Part shown: in pieces, positions 1-8,082 of the stretch
How the letters are laid out: each line of letters opens with the position of its first letter
Position numbering within the stretch: position 1 is the stretch's first letter
From: PWND01 sp964601515
Lineage (GTDB): Bacteria; Bacteroidota; Bacteroidia; Bacteroidales; UBA7960
Direction of reading: 5' to 3'
Assembly: GCA_964601515.1 (NCBI GenBank)
Contig: CAZRNU010000006.1
Location: 1-53,262 of the forward strand
DNA length: 53,262 nucleotides
The notes under the pieces: model-generated
What the model was told of the DNA's origin: nothing
The model's input: only the letters and a program-made list of their open reading frames with translations
The model's database searches: none
Made by a program: the position numbers and the translations under genes

Positions 1-806
1 AACGGAAGATACTTTTTAGAAACAGAAACATATTGCCCCTTAATTGAGCCTTTTAATATTGCCCAAAATCCCTCTATATTATTAATATGTATCATTCCTT
101 TGCTATACTGTTTACTATGGTCTATTGTTAGGTGTTCTACTAAATCATCAAACTTATTATAGCTTTTAAACTTGTCTGTAATAACAATAGCATTATCAGT
201 ATCAACGTTTTGTTGCAGCATTGACAATAAATTGCGACTTGTAAGCTTCTCGATAACCTTTAATACAATTTTTCCTTTTCTCTCGACTATTCCAACAATT
301 GGAACTTTTTTTGTTCCTCTGCCTCTCTTTTGGCTAATATTAGTCAAGTCAGGAACATTATCAGGCTTTCTAATGTTAGATTTTCTGGGCTTGCCCCCTA
401 CATATGTTTCATCAACTTCAACTATGTTTTGAAGAGCATAATCACAATCATCAACCATTGCGCAGCGAACACGCATAGCAGTGTACCAAGCTGTTTTATA
501 ACTACAGCCTATGTTTTTTTGAAGTTGTTTTGCTGAAATGCCTTTTTTGGCATTAAGTATAAGAGCAACCATTAAAAACCAATTTTTCAAAGGTTGCCTT
601 GTATCTTGAAAGATAGTACCAACAAACACACTAAAGTTACGTTTACAGTCATTGCAATGATGGCGTTTAGCTTCACTTTTAAGGCGTTTTGTTTTAATTG
701 AGTGGCAATAAGGGCATTTTACAGTTTTGCCCCATCTTAGCTTTTCTAAATACAGCAAGCATTTCAGTTCTGTATTAAATTTTTTCTGTAATTCTAATAG
801 ATTCAT
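1..806 (-). CDS. IS1595-family transposase (C-terminal end cut off by window)
   Basis: The gene reads without interruption from an ATG at 806 to the window edge, giving 268 residues. An N-terminal zinc ribbon is visible (CPYC at residues 31-34, CNDC at 51-54), as is typical of IS1595/ISXO2-like transposases. The DDE-type catalytic core follows: the first Asp is in VDETYVGGKPRK (D132), the second in ITDKFKSY (D211), and the third acidic or coordinating position lies in HINNIEGFWAILKG (E245). It should catalyse cut-and-paste transposition of its own element. No frameshift is seen, so it may be active. The remaining 20-50 residues and one end of the element lie outside the window. Confidence 0.93.
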   Translation of the reverse strand, partial: MNLLELQKKFNTELKCLLYLEKLRWGKTVKCPYCHSIKTKRLKSEAKRHHCNDCKRNFSVFVGTIFQDTRQPLKNWFLMVALILNAKKGISAKQLQKNIGCSYKTAWYTAMRVRCAMVDDCDYALQNIVEVDETYVGGKPRKSNIRKPDNVPDLTNISQKRGRGTKKVPIVGIVERKGKIVLKVIEKLTSRNLLSMLQQNVDTDNAIVITDKFKSYNKFDDLVEHLTIDHSKQYSKGMIHINNIEGFWAILKGSIKGQYVSVSKKYLP

Positions 807-870
807 GTTTAAAATATTAAATTTGTGTTAGTTACAAAATTAGGTATTCCATTATCGGGATACGTGCGTT
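1..870 (-). mobile_element. partial IS1595-family insertion sequence
   Basis: The transposase gene plus its upstream flank form the visible half of an insertion sequence. The element's end probably lies between 807 and about 890, upstream of the lipoprotein gene at 900. I could not define the terminal inverted repeat because the partner end is outside the window, so the boundary at 870 is a guess. No target-site duplication can be tested. Confidence 0.4.
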
Positions 871-899
871 AATCATTTTACTAATTAAAATCAAATCAT

Positions 900-1436
900 A
901 TGAAAAAATTCAAACTTGCATTTCTTGTTCTTGCTGTCGGTTTATTTTTAATCACAGGATGCGGCAAAGATGGTCTTGATGGTAAGGCCACAATAAAATT
1001 TGATTGGGACTGGTATGTTGACACGTACTGGGACAACAATCCGGGAGTACCAACAACAATTTCAAAAATGGTACCGTATAGCACTCAGCCAGGAACATTT
1101 ACTTATGAGTACGATTGTTCAGATGCTTACGATTCCTGGGGCTATTACGGCACTTACACTGTTATCATTAACCCCGGCGAGGAGGGTGGTTTTTTAAGTT
1201 CCGGTGATGACGGGTTTGATCGTGACTATTTATTTTATCTGAGAGGCAGTGGTTCTACATTATCTTACACTGAGAGCAAAGACATGGAGGTAAATCCGGG
1301 CAAACCTGAGTTGAAAAATATTACAAAATCAAAATCAACAGGAAACAAAATTGATGTAGGCGAGCCATTTACAGAAGTATTTTATACTGAAAACGCAAAA
1401 ATTACTGTAGTAAAACAAAAGTTCATTTACGAATAG
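900..1436 (+). CDS. small lipoprotein of unknown function
   Basis: This is a 178-residue protein with a clear lipoprotein signal: MKK, a hydrophobic stretch, then the lipobox LITGC with Cys21 as the lipidation site. The mature part is acidic and rich in Trp, Tyr, Gly and Asp, and looks like a small beta-rich extracytoplasmic domain. No family was recognised. It stands alone between the insertion sequence and a T9SS gene and is followed by a strong terminator, so it is probably monocistronic. Bacteroidota lipoproteins without an export signal after the Cys usually stay on the periplasmic side; here the residues after Cys21 are GKDGLDG, and I cannot decide the final location. Confidence 0.85.
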   Translation: MKKFKLAFLVLAVGLFLITGCGKDGLDGKATIKFDWDWYVDTYWDNNPGVPTTISKMVPYSTQPGTFTYEYDCSDAYDSWGYYGTYTVIINPGEEGGFLSSGDDGFDRDYLFYLRGSGSTLSYTESKDMEVNPGKPELKNITKSKSTGNKIDVGEPFTEVFYTENAKITVVKQKFIYE

Positions 1437-1460
1437 GGTTACAATGGGTTTAAAAAGGAG

Positions 1461-1489
1461 AAAGAGGCGTTTTTTTGCGCCTCTTTTTT
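1461..1489 (+). terminator. rho-independent terminator
   Basis: The 9-bp arm AAAGAGGCG (1461-1469) pairs exactly with CGCCTCTTT (1478-1486) around a T-rich loop and runs straight into further T residues. It lies 25 bases after the stop of the lipoprotein gene and should end that transcript. Confidence 0.85.
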
Positions 1490-1569
1490 ATTTTGGCAAT
1501 TAACAAAATTTAAAACGTTTGTTTTTGTATTTTTACTCCTTCAAAAATCTCTATTATATAAATACCCTG

Positions 1570-2916
1570 ATGAAAAACACCATCTTATTGTTATTATTGG
1601 CAATTACAAGTTTTATTTTCGCTCAGAATGATTGTATTATATCTGCTAATGGTCTAGTAACAGATAATGCCCTAAAGAAAATTGAATATTCAAATGATAA
1701 GGCAACTATGGTTGTTTACCCGGGAAACTGGCAACAAGTAAATGCAGTTACTACATACAAGTATGATGGTTGCTCACAAATGGGGTGGGTATTTGGCAAT
1801 AATGCATACCATGTAATAGGAGCCGGTGCAAAATTCCATACTGAAACTCCACTCGAAATTATTGGGGCATATTTTTGGTTTGGCTCAATTGCAGATGGCA
1901 ACAATAATATAACTTTTTCTGTATTTGATTTTAGTGATAACAGGCCCGGCGATATTTTAACATCGAAAACAGTTTCTCAGAAAGATGTAACTAGCCTGGC
2001 AACTTATAATGTTTTACCTTCAGACTTTATAAATTCGTTTTACTTAGAATTCGACGAACCAATCATTGTAACAGGGGAATACTTTTTAGGATTTGATGTG
2101 TCTGAACTTATCTGGGAACAGCCCGGCGACGGCGCAGGTTTGGTTTCAGGCATGATTGGGCAAGGCGGTGGAGGTGCTGATATTGCATATATTTTATCTA
2201 AGGGAGAAGGATGGCAAATTGCTCAAGAATGGGACTATCAATTAAATCTGGATTTGGCAATATTTCCTGTTGTTACTAAAGAAATAGTAACATATTCTGT
2301 TTCATTCGTGCTCGACACAGAAGATGCTTGCTTTTATGAAAATATACAATTCGAACCGGAAATTCATAGCATTTTTGTTTCGGGGACTTTTAATGATTGG
2401 GCAATTCCCGGCAGTGACGATAATTACAAATTGACACAAAATGAAAAGACTGGAAATTCAACCAACAAAGCACAAACTAATAACAATGAATTTACTTTTT
2501 CATTAAACCTAGACATTGAAGAGGGCGAACACGAGTATAAGTATTTTCTTGTCATTGACGAGCCAACCTGGGAGCATGGAGAGTGGCAGGGCCCACCAAA
2601 CAGGCAATTCAGTGCCAACCAGGATCTTTTTCTGGAAGATTTTGCTAATAGTGGGTGTAGCACAAATATATCTGAGATTGAAGAGAACAATTTATCCTTA
2701 TTCCCAAACCCAACAAAAGATAAAATAATAATTTCTTCAGCTTCTTTAATTAAGCACATAAAAATAATCAGTATTGAAGGCAGATTGATCAAGAATTTGG
2801 AGATTAATTCGAACAATACAACAGTAGATCTTGAGCCTTATAAAAACGGAATATATATTCTACAGGCAACAACCGAAGAAGGAGCAAAATCATTTAAGAT
2901 TTTTAAGGTGAAATAA
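1570..2916 (+). CDS. T9SS-secreted protein with CBM48-like domain
   Basis: The reading frame is open further upstream, but the ATG at 1570 gives a clean signal peptide (MKNTILLLLLAITSFIFAQ), so I take that start; the product is 448 residues. Residues about 25-235 form a beta-rich region I do not recognise. Residues about 255-360 contain FVSGTFNDWAIPG and later EYKYFLVIDEPTWEH, the pattern of glycogen-binding/CBM48-type (AMPK-beta-like) domains. The last 75 residues are a type A T9SS sorting domain (LFPNPTKDK ... NGIYILQA ... FKIFKVK). It should be exported by Sec, cross the outer membrane through T9SS and be anchored to the surface or released. A carbohydrate or polymer ligand is an inference from the CBM48-like fold only. 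Confidence 0.85.
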   Translation: MKNTILLLLLAITSFIFAQNDCIISANGLVTDNALKKIEYSNDKATMVVYPGNWQQVNAVTTYKYDGCSQMGWVFGNNAYHVIGAGAKFHTETPLEIIGAYFWFGSIADGNNNITFSVFDFSDNRPGDILTSKTVSQKDVTSLATYNVLPSDFINSFYLEFDEPIIVTGEYFLGFDVSELIWEQPGDGAGLVSGMIGQGGGGADIAYILSKGEGWQIAQEWDYQLNLDLAIFPVVTKEIVTYSVSFVLDTEDACFYENIQFEPEIHSIFVSGTFNDWAIPGSDDNYKLTQNEKTGNSTNKAQTNNNEFTFSLNLDIEEGEHEYKYFLVIDEPTWEHGEWQGPPNRQFSANQDLFLEDFANSGCSTNISEIEENNLSLFPNPTKDKIIISSASLIKHIKIISIEGRLIKNLEINSNNTTVDLEPYKNGIYILQATTEEGAKSFKIFKVK

Positions 2917-2935
2917 TATTGATTACATAAAGGAT

Positions 2936-3014
2936 GATGACAGGGCATGCCTACCCAAGTAGTGACAGGGCATGCCAACCATAAGTAGTGACAGGGCATG
3001 CCCTGTTACTACTT
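2936..3014. repeat. palindromic repeat with two truncated copies
   Basis: The unit GACAGGGCATGCC occurs three times, ending at 2951, 2976 and 3002; the last two copies are preceded by AGTAGT. The third copy completes a near-perfect palindrome (2984-3013): AGTAGTGACAGGGCA against TGCCCTGTTACTACT, with one mismatched pair. The palindrome's outer arm abuts the stop codon of the minus-strand beta-helix gene. It could act as a terminator stem for the two convergent genes, but the lack of a T-run and the partial copies point to a REP-like element. Confidence 0.8.
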
Positions 3015-4431
3015 ATGGTTTTTGCGCTCCAACTCCGGCAACGTTTCCAAACAATTCAATAGCATCTTTCCATGGATATTTATTTGCAAACATGGTTGCG
3101 CTGGAAGATATGGTTCCTTGCTTATTTAATCCCATAGCTTCTCTCCATTGATTAGCAGGAGAGTTTGGGTCGTAATCAACTTGTTCGCTATATCTGGCGC
3201 TCAAATATCCTTCGAGGTAAGCCTTATTAACCTTCAATCCTTGAGGAATTTCGTTTTTATTGCCGCTAACGCTAGCAATTTCAAGATCATCAAGGTCTTT
3301 AGCATCAAGTCTTAATCTTGTATTGCTTGCAGGGCTATAATGCAAGTCTTTATCTTTATTAACAAAGAATATATTATTATCGATCTTAATCCAGTCGTTG
3401 TTGTTAAATCTTGTATGATCAACAGCAGCTAAAATGCTGGCGCCAATAATATTATGATGTATATTATAACTGCATTTAGTCATAATTCTCACACCATATC
3501 CCATATCCAGAAAATCCTTCAAACGGCTCCATGTGAAAAGGATTGTGTTATATGCAATTTCAACTTCACCGCAATTAGCCATAGTGTTGGGGCCGCCGGT
3601 ACTAGCGCAGGTTCCGTAAATCTCAACAGCTGCCATTTTGTTTGCAACAAACACATTGTTTTGCACAGTGAATTTACCACTTCTATGCCCTGCTTGCACA
3701 GCAAAACTAGCGCCATTAAGAAAAACACAATTTTGCACAGTAACATCACCACCGGTTGTAGCACTTACGAATTGCAGCAAAGGTTCACCCACAGTTGAGT
3801 TCATATTGGCAAGTTTCTCTGTTGGGAGCAATAATCTACCGCCATCAACACCTTCAACAACTCCATCGTTTGAACTATAGGCATTTCGCTCACCACTGTC
3901 GAAAATGATATGGTCTATAACAGTGCCTGCAACATCTTTAGTAAATTTCAGCAATGCTTTGCGAGAAGTTTTAGCGCTGGCATTATCAGGTTGAATAAGG
4001 GTTGGATGGGCAACAATATTTTGCTTAGAGAAGTTTTCATCAAAACTGCCATAAAGTTTAACAGGTTTATAGCTTTCAATATATCCAACATTCATTGTCC
4101 CAAAATACACTCCACCGGCAATACGAATCTCTGCACCGGCTTGAGCAACATTGATGGCTTTATCAATGTTTTTAAAAGGAGCATCTTTGCTGCCATCATT
4201 TCTGTTGTTGCCATTATTAATTGAAACGTACAGCACCTGACTGCCGGATGACTGATTATTGGCAGATGATGATTGACTTGAAGGCTGATTACTCTCCTCT
4301 GTATTCTTTTCTTCCGTTTTTGACGATGGCAAATTCTTACCAACATTCCTCAAGTTTCCTACTTGAGCGCATAAAGCATTAGAAAATACTAGCATTATAG
4401 CTAGAATAAAAAAACTTTTTAATTTTTTCAT
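3013..4431 (-). CDS. secreted parallel beta-helix protein (DUF1565-like)
   Basis: The product has 472 residues. The signal peptide is MKKLKSFFILAIMLVFSNALCA. A Ser/Asn/Gln-rich linker spans about residues 35-65. Residues about 67-111 (LYVSINNGNNRNDGS, then APFKNIDKAINVA ... IRIAGGVYFG) match the start of DUF1565/pectate-lyase-like beta-helix proteins. Repeated short strands with NCVFLNG, NNVFVAN, YNTILF and HHNIIGA are the rungs of a right-handed beta-helix up to about residue 360. No T9SS sorting domain is present (the end is GVGAQKP), so it is probably periplasmic or uses another route. Catalytic residues of a polysaccharide lyase cannot be assigned. The gene follows the helical protein gene at 4490-5818 by 58 bases on the same strand. 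Confidence 0.8.
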   Translation of the reverse strand: MKKLKSFFILAIMLVFSNALCAQVGNLRNVGKNLPSSKTEEKNTEESNQPSSQSSSANNQSSGSQVLYVSINNGNNRNDGSKDAPFKNIDKAINVAQAGAEIRIAGGVYFGTMNVGYIESYKPVKLYGSFDENFSKQNIVAHPTLIQPDNASAKTSRKALLKFTKDVAGTVIDHIIFDSGERNAYSSNDGVVEGVDGGRLLLPTEKLANMNSTVGEPLLQFVSATTGGDVTVQNCVFLNGASFAVQAGHRSGKFTVQNNVFVANKMAAVEIYGTCASTGGPNTMANCGEVEIAYNTILFTWSRLKDFLDMGYGVRIMTKCSYNIHHNIIGASILAAVDHTRFNNNDWIKIDNNIFFVNKDKDLHYSPASNTRLRLDAKDLDDLEIASVSGNKNEIPQGLKVNKAYLEGYLSARYSEQVDYDPNSPANQWREAMGLNKQGTISSSATMFANKYPWKDAIELFGNVAGVGAQKP

Positions 4432-4489
4432 GATTTATAGATTTTAGTTTTTAACTTTTTGTTTATTTCCACTTTATAGTTTTCAACTT

Positions 4490-5818
4490 TTAACTGTTAA
4501 CTTTCTCCACTTCCGCATCTTCCTCATACAATATGTGACTAATAGGCTCGCTATATGAACCATCGTGCTGTTTATTTTTTTCTACGTGCAATGTAAAAAG
4601 TTTACAATTATTATCGTAGAACAAGGCAGCTATTTGCACTGTGGTTTCGCATGTGTTTTTAGTAATCCATTGTGTTTTGGTAGAATCTGCCCATTCCTGT
4701 ATAGTTTTATTTTCCCATTGTTTAACAACAGACGCTTTTAAGATTTTCACATCAGGGTTATCTTTAAAGAGAGTCTTTTTCGCAGCATTAATTGCAATGT
4801 CAGCCTCGGCGCCTGTAATTGCCTCAGGTCTCATTGCGGTACGTTTTCTACGCTCAACTAATCTTGCATCATTCAAGTCGGCAAGATTTTTCAAGGCAGT
4901 AGTAATTCCTTCCAGACCTCTGGGGTTTTCAGCAAACAAAGGCATAATTTCATCCAATCTAGCAGAGAAATCATCCATTTCTTTCGATGAAATGCTGTAT
5001 GGTTTTAGGTTAGGATCATTTTGCCAAGCAATATCACGATTTAGGAAGTCTATTCTTTCTTCGATAGCCTCAACAATACTTTCAGCAAGATGTTTTGAAG
5101 TATCGTTTAGGTTGCCCATGAAAAATTGAATTCTCTGTTTATTATCATTAGCGAGGCTTTCAAGCGTGATTGATTTTTCACCGGGAAAACAAATTTTTTC
5201 GTATTCATCCAAAATGCTTTGAGCTTTTAAGAAGTGTTCTCTTTGTTCTAATAGAAGCTGAACATTATGAGGTGTGCCATCAAAATAAGGAATAGACCTG
5301 AATTTATCTTCCCAAGCTCGGCTCAACTCCATAGATTCAGCAGCAGCCTGCTCATTCGCTTTTGCTTCTTTGGCTTTTTCAGCAGCTGCATAAGAAGCCT
5401 CTAAGGATAGTTTTTGAATATGCTCTTTAAACTCTTGAATCTGAGGAATATCCGTCATCGGACCTGCAAATCTTGAATAATAATTATCAAGTTCTTTCTT
5501 AGCCCAATCAAGTTCTTTTTTAACAATATGATCGCGAATACGATTTATCTGAGCCTGCACTTCAAAAGGAAGTTCATTATTGCCGCCCTGACGGGTAACA
5601 ACGCCCTTACGCTCAAGGTCTTTGCGCATTTTTTCAATTTTCTGCGACAAAGATTTCACTTGAAAATCGTCAGGAATTTGTTGTTTAGCAGTTGACAAAA
5701 GTTCATCGGCTTTATTAAGTAGCTCAACTGCTTCTTGATTTTTTCCGCTAAACATATTTCTTTCAGCAGTGCGCAAAAAGCCATTTACTTCCTGCAGTAT
5801 TTTCTTAGGATCTTCCAT
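4490..5818 (-). CDS. cytosolic helical/coiled-coil protein, function unknown
   Basis: The frame stays open to 5941, but the extra 41 residues are low-complexity and Lys-rich. The ATG at 5818 (MEDPKKILQEVNGFLR...) follows the AACCTCAAAA sequence also seen before the gene at 7966, so I choose it; the product is 442 residues. There is no signal peptide or membrane segment. The first 150 residues look like a TPR-like or coiled-coil helical bundle (AERNMFSGKNQEAVELLNKA). The rest is mixed alpha/beta with a final WITKNTCETTVQIAALFYDN segment that resembles a small beta-barrel or NTF2-like end. No family was recognised. Between the possible small peptide gene and the beta-helix gene, it may belong to the same transcript; its role is unknown. 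Confidence 0.75.
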   Translation of the reverse strand: MEDPKKILQEVNGFLRTAERNMFSGKNQEAVELLNKADELLSTAKQQIPDDFQVKSLSQKIEKMRKDLERKGVVTRQGGNNELPFEVQAQINRIRDHIVKKELDWAKKELDNYYSRFAGPMTDIPQIQEFKEHIQKLSLEASYAAAEKAKEAKANEQAAAESMELSRAWEDKFRSIPYFDGTPHNVQLLLEQREHFLKAQSILDEYEKICFPGEKSITLESLANDNKQRIQFFMGNLNDTSKHLAESIVEAIEERIDFLNRDIAWQNDPNLKPYSISSKEMDDFSARLDEIMPLFAENPRGLEGITTALKNLADLNDARLVERRKRTAMRPEAITGAEADIAINAAKKTLFKDNPDVKILKASVVKQWENKTIQEWADSTKTQWITKNTCETTVQIAALFYDNNCKLFTLHVEKNKQHDGSYSEPISHILYEEDAEVEKVNS

Positions 5819-5876
5819 GTTTTTGGTTTTGAGGTTATTTATTTTCTTCAGTTTTTTCTTTTCATTTAATTCCTTT

Positions 5877-5984
5877 CTAGATATACTCCGATTCGCGTTT
5901 AACACTTTGTGTTGTAGAGCGAATAGACGTTGACAATCCAAGAATTCTTCTGATTTGTGATAAAATTTGATTTAATGCGTTCAT
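5877..5984 (-). CDS. possible 35-residue peptide gene
   Basis: An ATG at 5984 opens a short frame: MNALNQILSQIRRIL, then GLSTSIRSTTQSVKRESEYI, stop at 5877. The N-terminal half is an amphipathic helix and the tail is Ser/Thr/Lys-rich. It ends 58 bases before the start of the helical protein. It is too short for codon statistics, so conservation would decide; it may be leader sequence only. Confidence 0.35.
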   Translation of the reverse strand: MNALNQILSQIRRILGLSTSIRSTTQSVKRESEYI

Positions 5985-6028
5985 GATTTTTGGTTTTTTG
6001 GGATTGATAGTATTATGATTTAATAATA

Positions 6029-6050
6029 GAGGCGCCAATGAAGACGCCTC
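6029..6050 (-). terminator. hairpin after the repeat-rich T9SS gene
   Basis: GAGGCG (6029-6034) pairs with CGCCTC (6045-6050) across a 10-base loop, just 15 bases beyond the stop at 6065 of the minus-strand gene. The downstream side on the minus strand is TATTATTAAA, without a strong T-run, so termination may be partial and read-through into the genes at 5984-3013 is possible. Confidence 0.5.
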
Positions 6051-6064
6051 CATGAGATAATTAA

Positions 6065-7966
6065 TTATTTATTAACAACAACTTTTTTCATTAAGATCTG
6101 TTTTTCAAAATGGATTTTTACAATGTAAATTCCATTTGGCAAATGGGAAAAATTTATTGTGGAGACGCCAGGCATGTCGTCTCTAAAGGGTTCAATAATT
6201 ATTTGTTCCCCATTAATTGAGATGATTTCAATCATTTTTGCATTTTCAATTCCTGTAATGTTTATTACATCTTTTGCCGGATTTGGGAAAATTGACACAT
6301 TATACAAATTACCTAATTCTGAAATTGAAGTAATTTCAGAAAAATTTGCTGTAATATTCACATCTGCAGCAGGCATTGTAAAAGTATATGTAGCATCTTC
6401 TGACAGCACATATTCGCCGTCAGTCCAGCTAATAAACTCATAGCCATCATTTGCTGTAGCTTCTAATGTAACCTCTGTGCCGGAGTTGTGATTTCCTTGG
6501 CCGCTCACACTGCCTGCCCCAACCGGATTTAATGTAATAAATACACTAAAAGTTGCACTATAATGATAAAAACTTTTATAAGACAGAGCCCATTCATTTG
6601 TATTGTAATCCCAATCAAATTCTGTCATTAATAAGATTTCGTTTAAGTCATTTTTTTCATAAACGGTTTTACTAGTGCCAATCCAAATTTCATTAACGCT
6701 ATCCCAGTAATAGGAAGCACTGTATGTGATTTCCTCCCAGCTAGAACCACCATTGAAATCATTTTCCGTTTTGCTTGTAGGAATCCAGCTTTCATTTACA
6801 CTATCCCAACTTAAATAACTTACAAACAAAGTATAAAGCCCATATTCATTGTTTTCAATTTCATTTTTTCTATATCCGGTCCAAACTTCATTTGCAATAC
6901 TCCATAGGTAAAGTGCTTCAACAGAAATAAGCCCATATTCATCATACTCGTATTCATACTTACTGTACTTAACCCACTCTTCATTAGTAGTATTCCAGTT
7001 TTGTCTTAATGTAAGAATCAAGAAATCATCTTCATCGTATTCATATTCCCTTTTTGCAGAGAAAACCCAATCTTCACTGGTGGTTTTGTAGCTATACGAA
7101 CTCCATAAAGTTATTTTCCCTTGTTCATTAAAATCAGATTCTTCTTTGTAAGTATTTTCCCATGTTTCACTTACATTATCCCATACAAAAAATGTTTCCC
7201 TCGCAATTTTGCCGAATTCATTGTATTCATACTCTGATTTCCAACTAAAAACCCACTCTTCAGTAACATTATCCCAGACAAAGGCAGTCTCCAGAGTTTT
7301 AAGCACTTGTTCATTGTACTCGTACTCCTTTTTATCTTTATAGATCCATTCAGCATTATCACTATTCCAGTTGAAGGTAGTATACTTAATGGTTTTGCCT
7401 TGTTCATTTTTTATGTATTCATGTCTACTGCTTCCAATCCAAGTTTCGCTATTTATATTCCAGATGTACCTTGCTTGTAGAGTTATGTAGCCATTTGCAT
7501 CGTAATCATATTCATCTTTCATGCTTCTAACCCACTCATTATCTGCGCCATTCCAATTATAAAGTACTTTTAAAATCAACTCCCGGTGCTCATTGTATTC
7601 CATTTCAATTTTTCCTTGGTTAATCCAATCTTCAGCATCAGGATTCCATATTTGTGTTATTTGAAAAGTGTTGCTCCCTTGCTCGTTATATTCATATATA
7701 ACTCTGCTCTTTAGCAATGAGTCAGTTTCAGTTGTAAATTCATATTTATATATTGAGTCGAGGAGAAAATCAGCACTATTGAATTTTAAAACGCTAAAAT
7801 CATCAATCAACTCTGTATTTTGTGTTAACCCATTATATTCTAGTTCTGAAAAATGCAGATAGTTTTCAATCCCATTCATTTTTGTTGTCAATTCAATTTG
7901 CGCTTTGGCACCGGCAATGGAATAGGCCAAGCAAATTATCATGGCAATTATTTTTAAAGTTTTCAT
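6065..7966 (-). CDS. T9SS-secreted Trp-repeat protein with InlB-like domain
   Basis: The product has 633 residues with signal peptide MKTLKIIAMIICLAYSIAGAKA. Residues about 70-465 hold twelve tandem repeats of about 31 residues. Each has an aromatic strand, then W-x-x-x-x-x-x-x-W followed by a polar turn and EYEYNE (for example WVFSWKSEYEYNE, WVFSAKREYEYDE). This resembles YD-type and DUF3836-like beta-hairpin repeats of Bacteroidota surface proteins. Residues about 475-545 are a divergent InlB B-repeat domain (LNPVGAGSVSGQG ... GYEFISWTDG ... NITANF). The last 80 residues are a T9SS type A sorting domain (IFPNPAKDVINITG ... NGIYIVKI). A palindromic DNA repeat is embedded in the sorting domain and encodes EPFRDDMPGVST. 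Likely a cell-surface structural or adhesive protein; no enzyme motif was seen. Confidence 0.88.
   Translation of the reverse strand: MKTLKIIAMIICLAYSIAGAKAQIELTTKMNGIENYLHFSELEYNGLTQNTELIDDFSVLKFNSADFLLDSIYKYEFTTETDSLLKSRVIYEYNEQGSNTFQITQIWNPDAEDWINQGKIEMEYNEHRELILKVLYNWNGADNEWVRSMKDEYDYDANGYITLQARYIWNINSETWIGSSRHEYIKNEQGKTIKYTTFNWNSDNAEWIYKDKKEYEYNEQVLKTLETAFVWDNVTEEWVFSWKSEYEYNEFGKIARETFFVWDNVSETWENTYKEESDFNEQGKITLWSSYSYKTTSEDWVFSAKREYEYDEDDFLILTLRQNWNTTNEEWVKYSKYEYEYDEYGLISVEALYLWSIANEVWTGYRKNEIENNEYGLYTLFVSYLSWDSVNESWIPTSKTENDFNGGSSWEEITYSASYYWDSVNEIWIGTSKTVYEKNDLNEILLMTEFDWDYNTNEWALSYKSFYHYSATFSVFITLNPVGAGSVSGQGNHNSGTEVTLEATANDGYEFISWTDGEYVLSEDATYTFTMPAADVNITANFSEITSISELGNLYNVSIFPNPAKDVINITGIENAKMIEIISINGEQIIIEPFRDDMPGVSTINFSHLPNGIYIVKIHFEKQILMKKVVVNK
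6159..6188. repeat. palindromic repeat inside coding sequence
   Basis: GGAGACGCCAGGCATG followed by TCGTCTCTA is an imperfect copy of the intergenic palindrome at 8055-8080: GAGACG (6162-6167) pairs with CGTCTC. It stays in frame and encodes residues RDDMPGVS of the sorting domain, in a loop between two strands. Confidence 0.7.
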
Positions 7967-8024
7967 TTTTTGAGGTTTTTAGGTGTAATTGAAATTTGTT
8001 AATTTTTGGCTTTATTTGGATACT

Positions 8025-8081
8025 TTGTTTGCATAGAGACGTCGGTTGTTTGCATAGAGACGCCAAGCATGGCGTCTCTAC
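8025..8081. repeat. intergenic palindrome with direct-repeat half copy
   Basis: TAGAGACGCCA (8055-8065) and TGGCGTCTCTA (8070-8080) are perfect 11-bp inverted arms around AGCA. Its left part is also present as a direct repeat: TTGTTTGCATAGAGACG at 8025-8041 and again at 8046-8062. The element fills most of the gap between the two T9SS genes. It may serve as a terminator for the gene ending at 8083, but copies of the same core inside coding sequence favour a mobile or REP-like repeat. Confidence 0.8.
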
Positions 8082-8082
8082 A

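Noticed and set aside
172..536. Plus-strand open frames across the start of the window
   Set aside because: They are antisense to the transposase, which shows clear homology in the minus-strand frame.
3454..4224. Several plus-strand open frames over the beta-helix gene
   Set aside because: They lack any recognisable domain and are explained as antisense of a repetitive secreted protein gene.
5819..5941. N-terminal extension of the helical protein to 5941
   Set aside because: The extra residues are low-complexity and Lys-rich and overlap the possible small peptide frame; the ATG at 5818 follows the same AACCTCAAAA leader seen at another gene.
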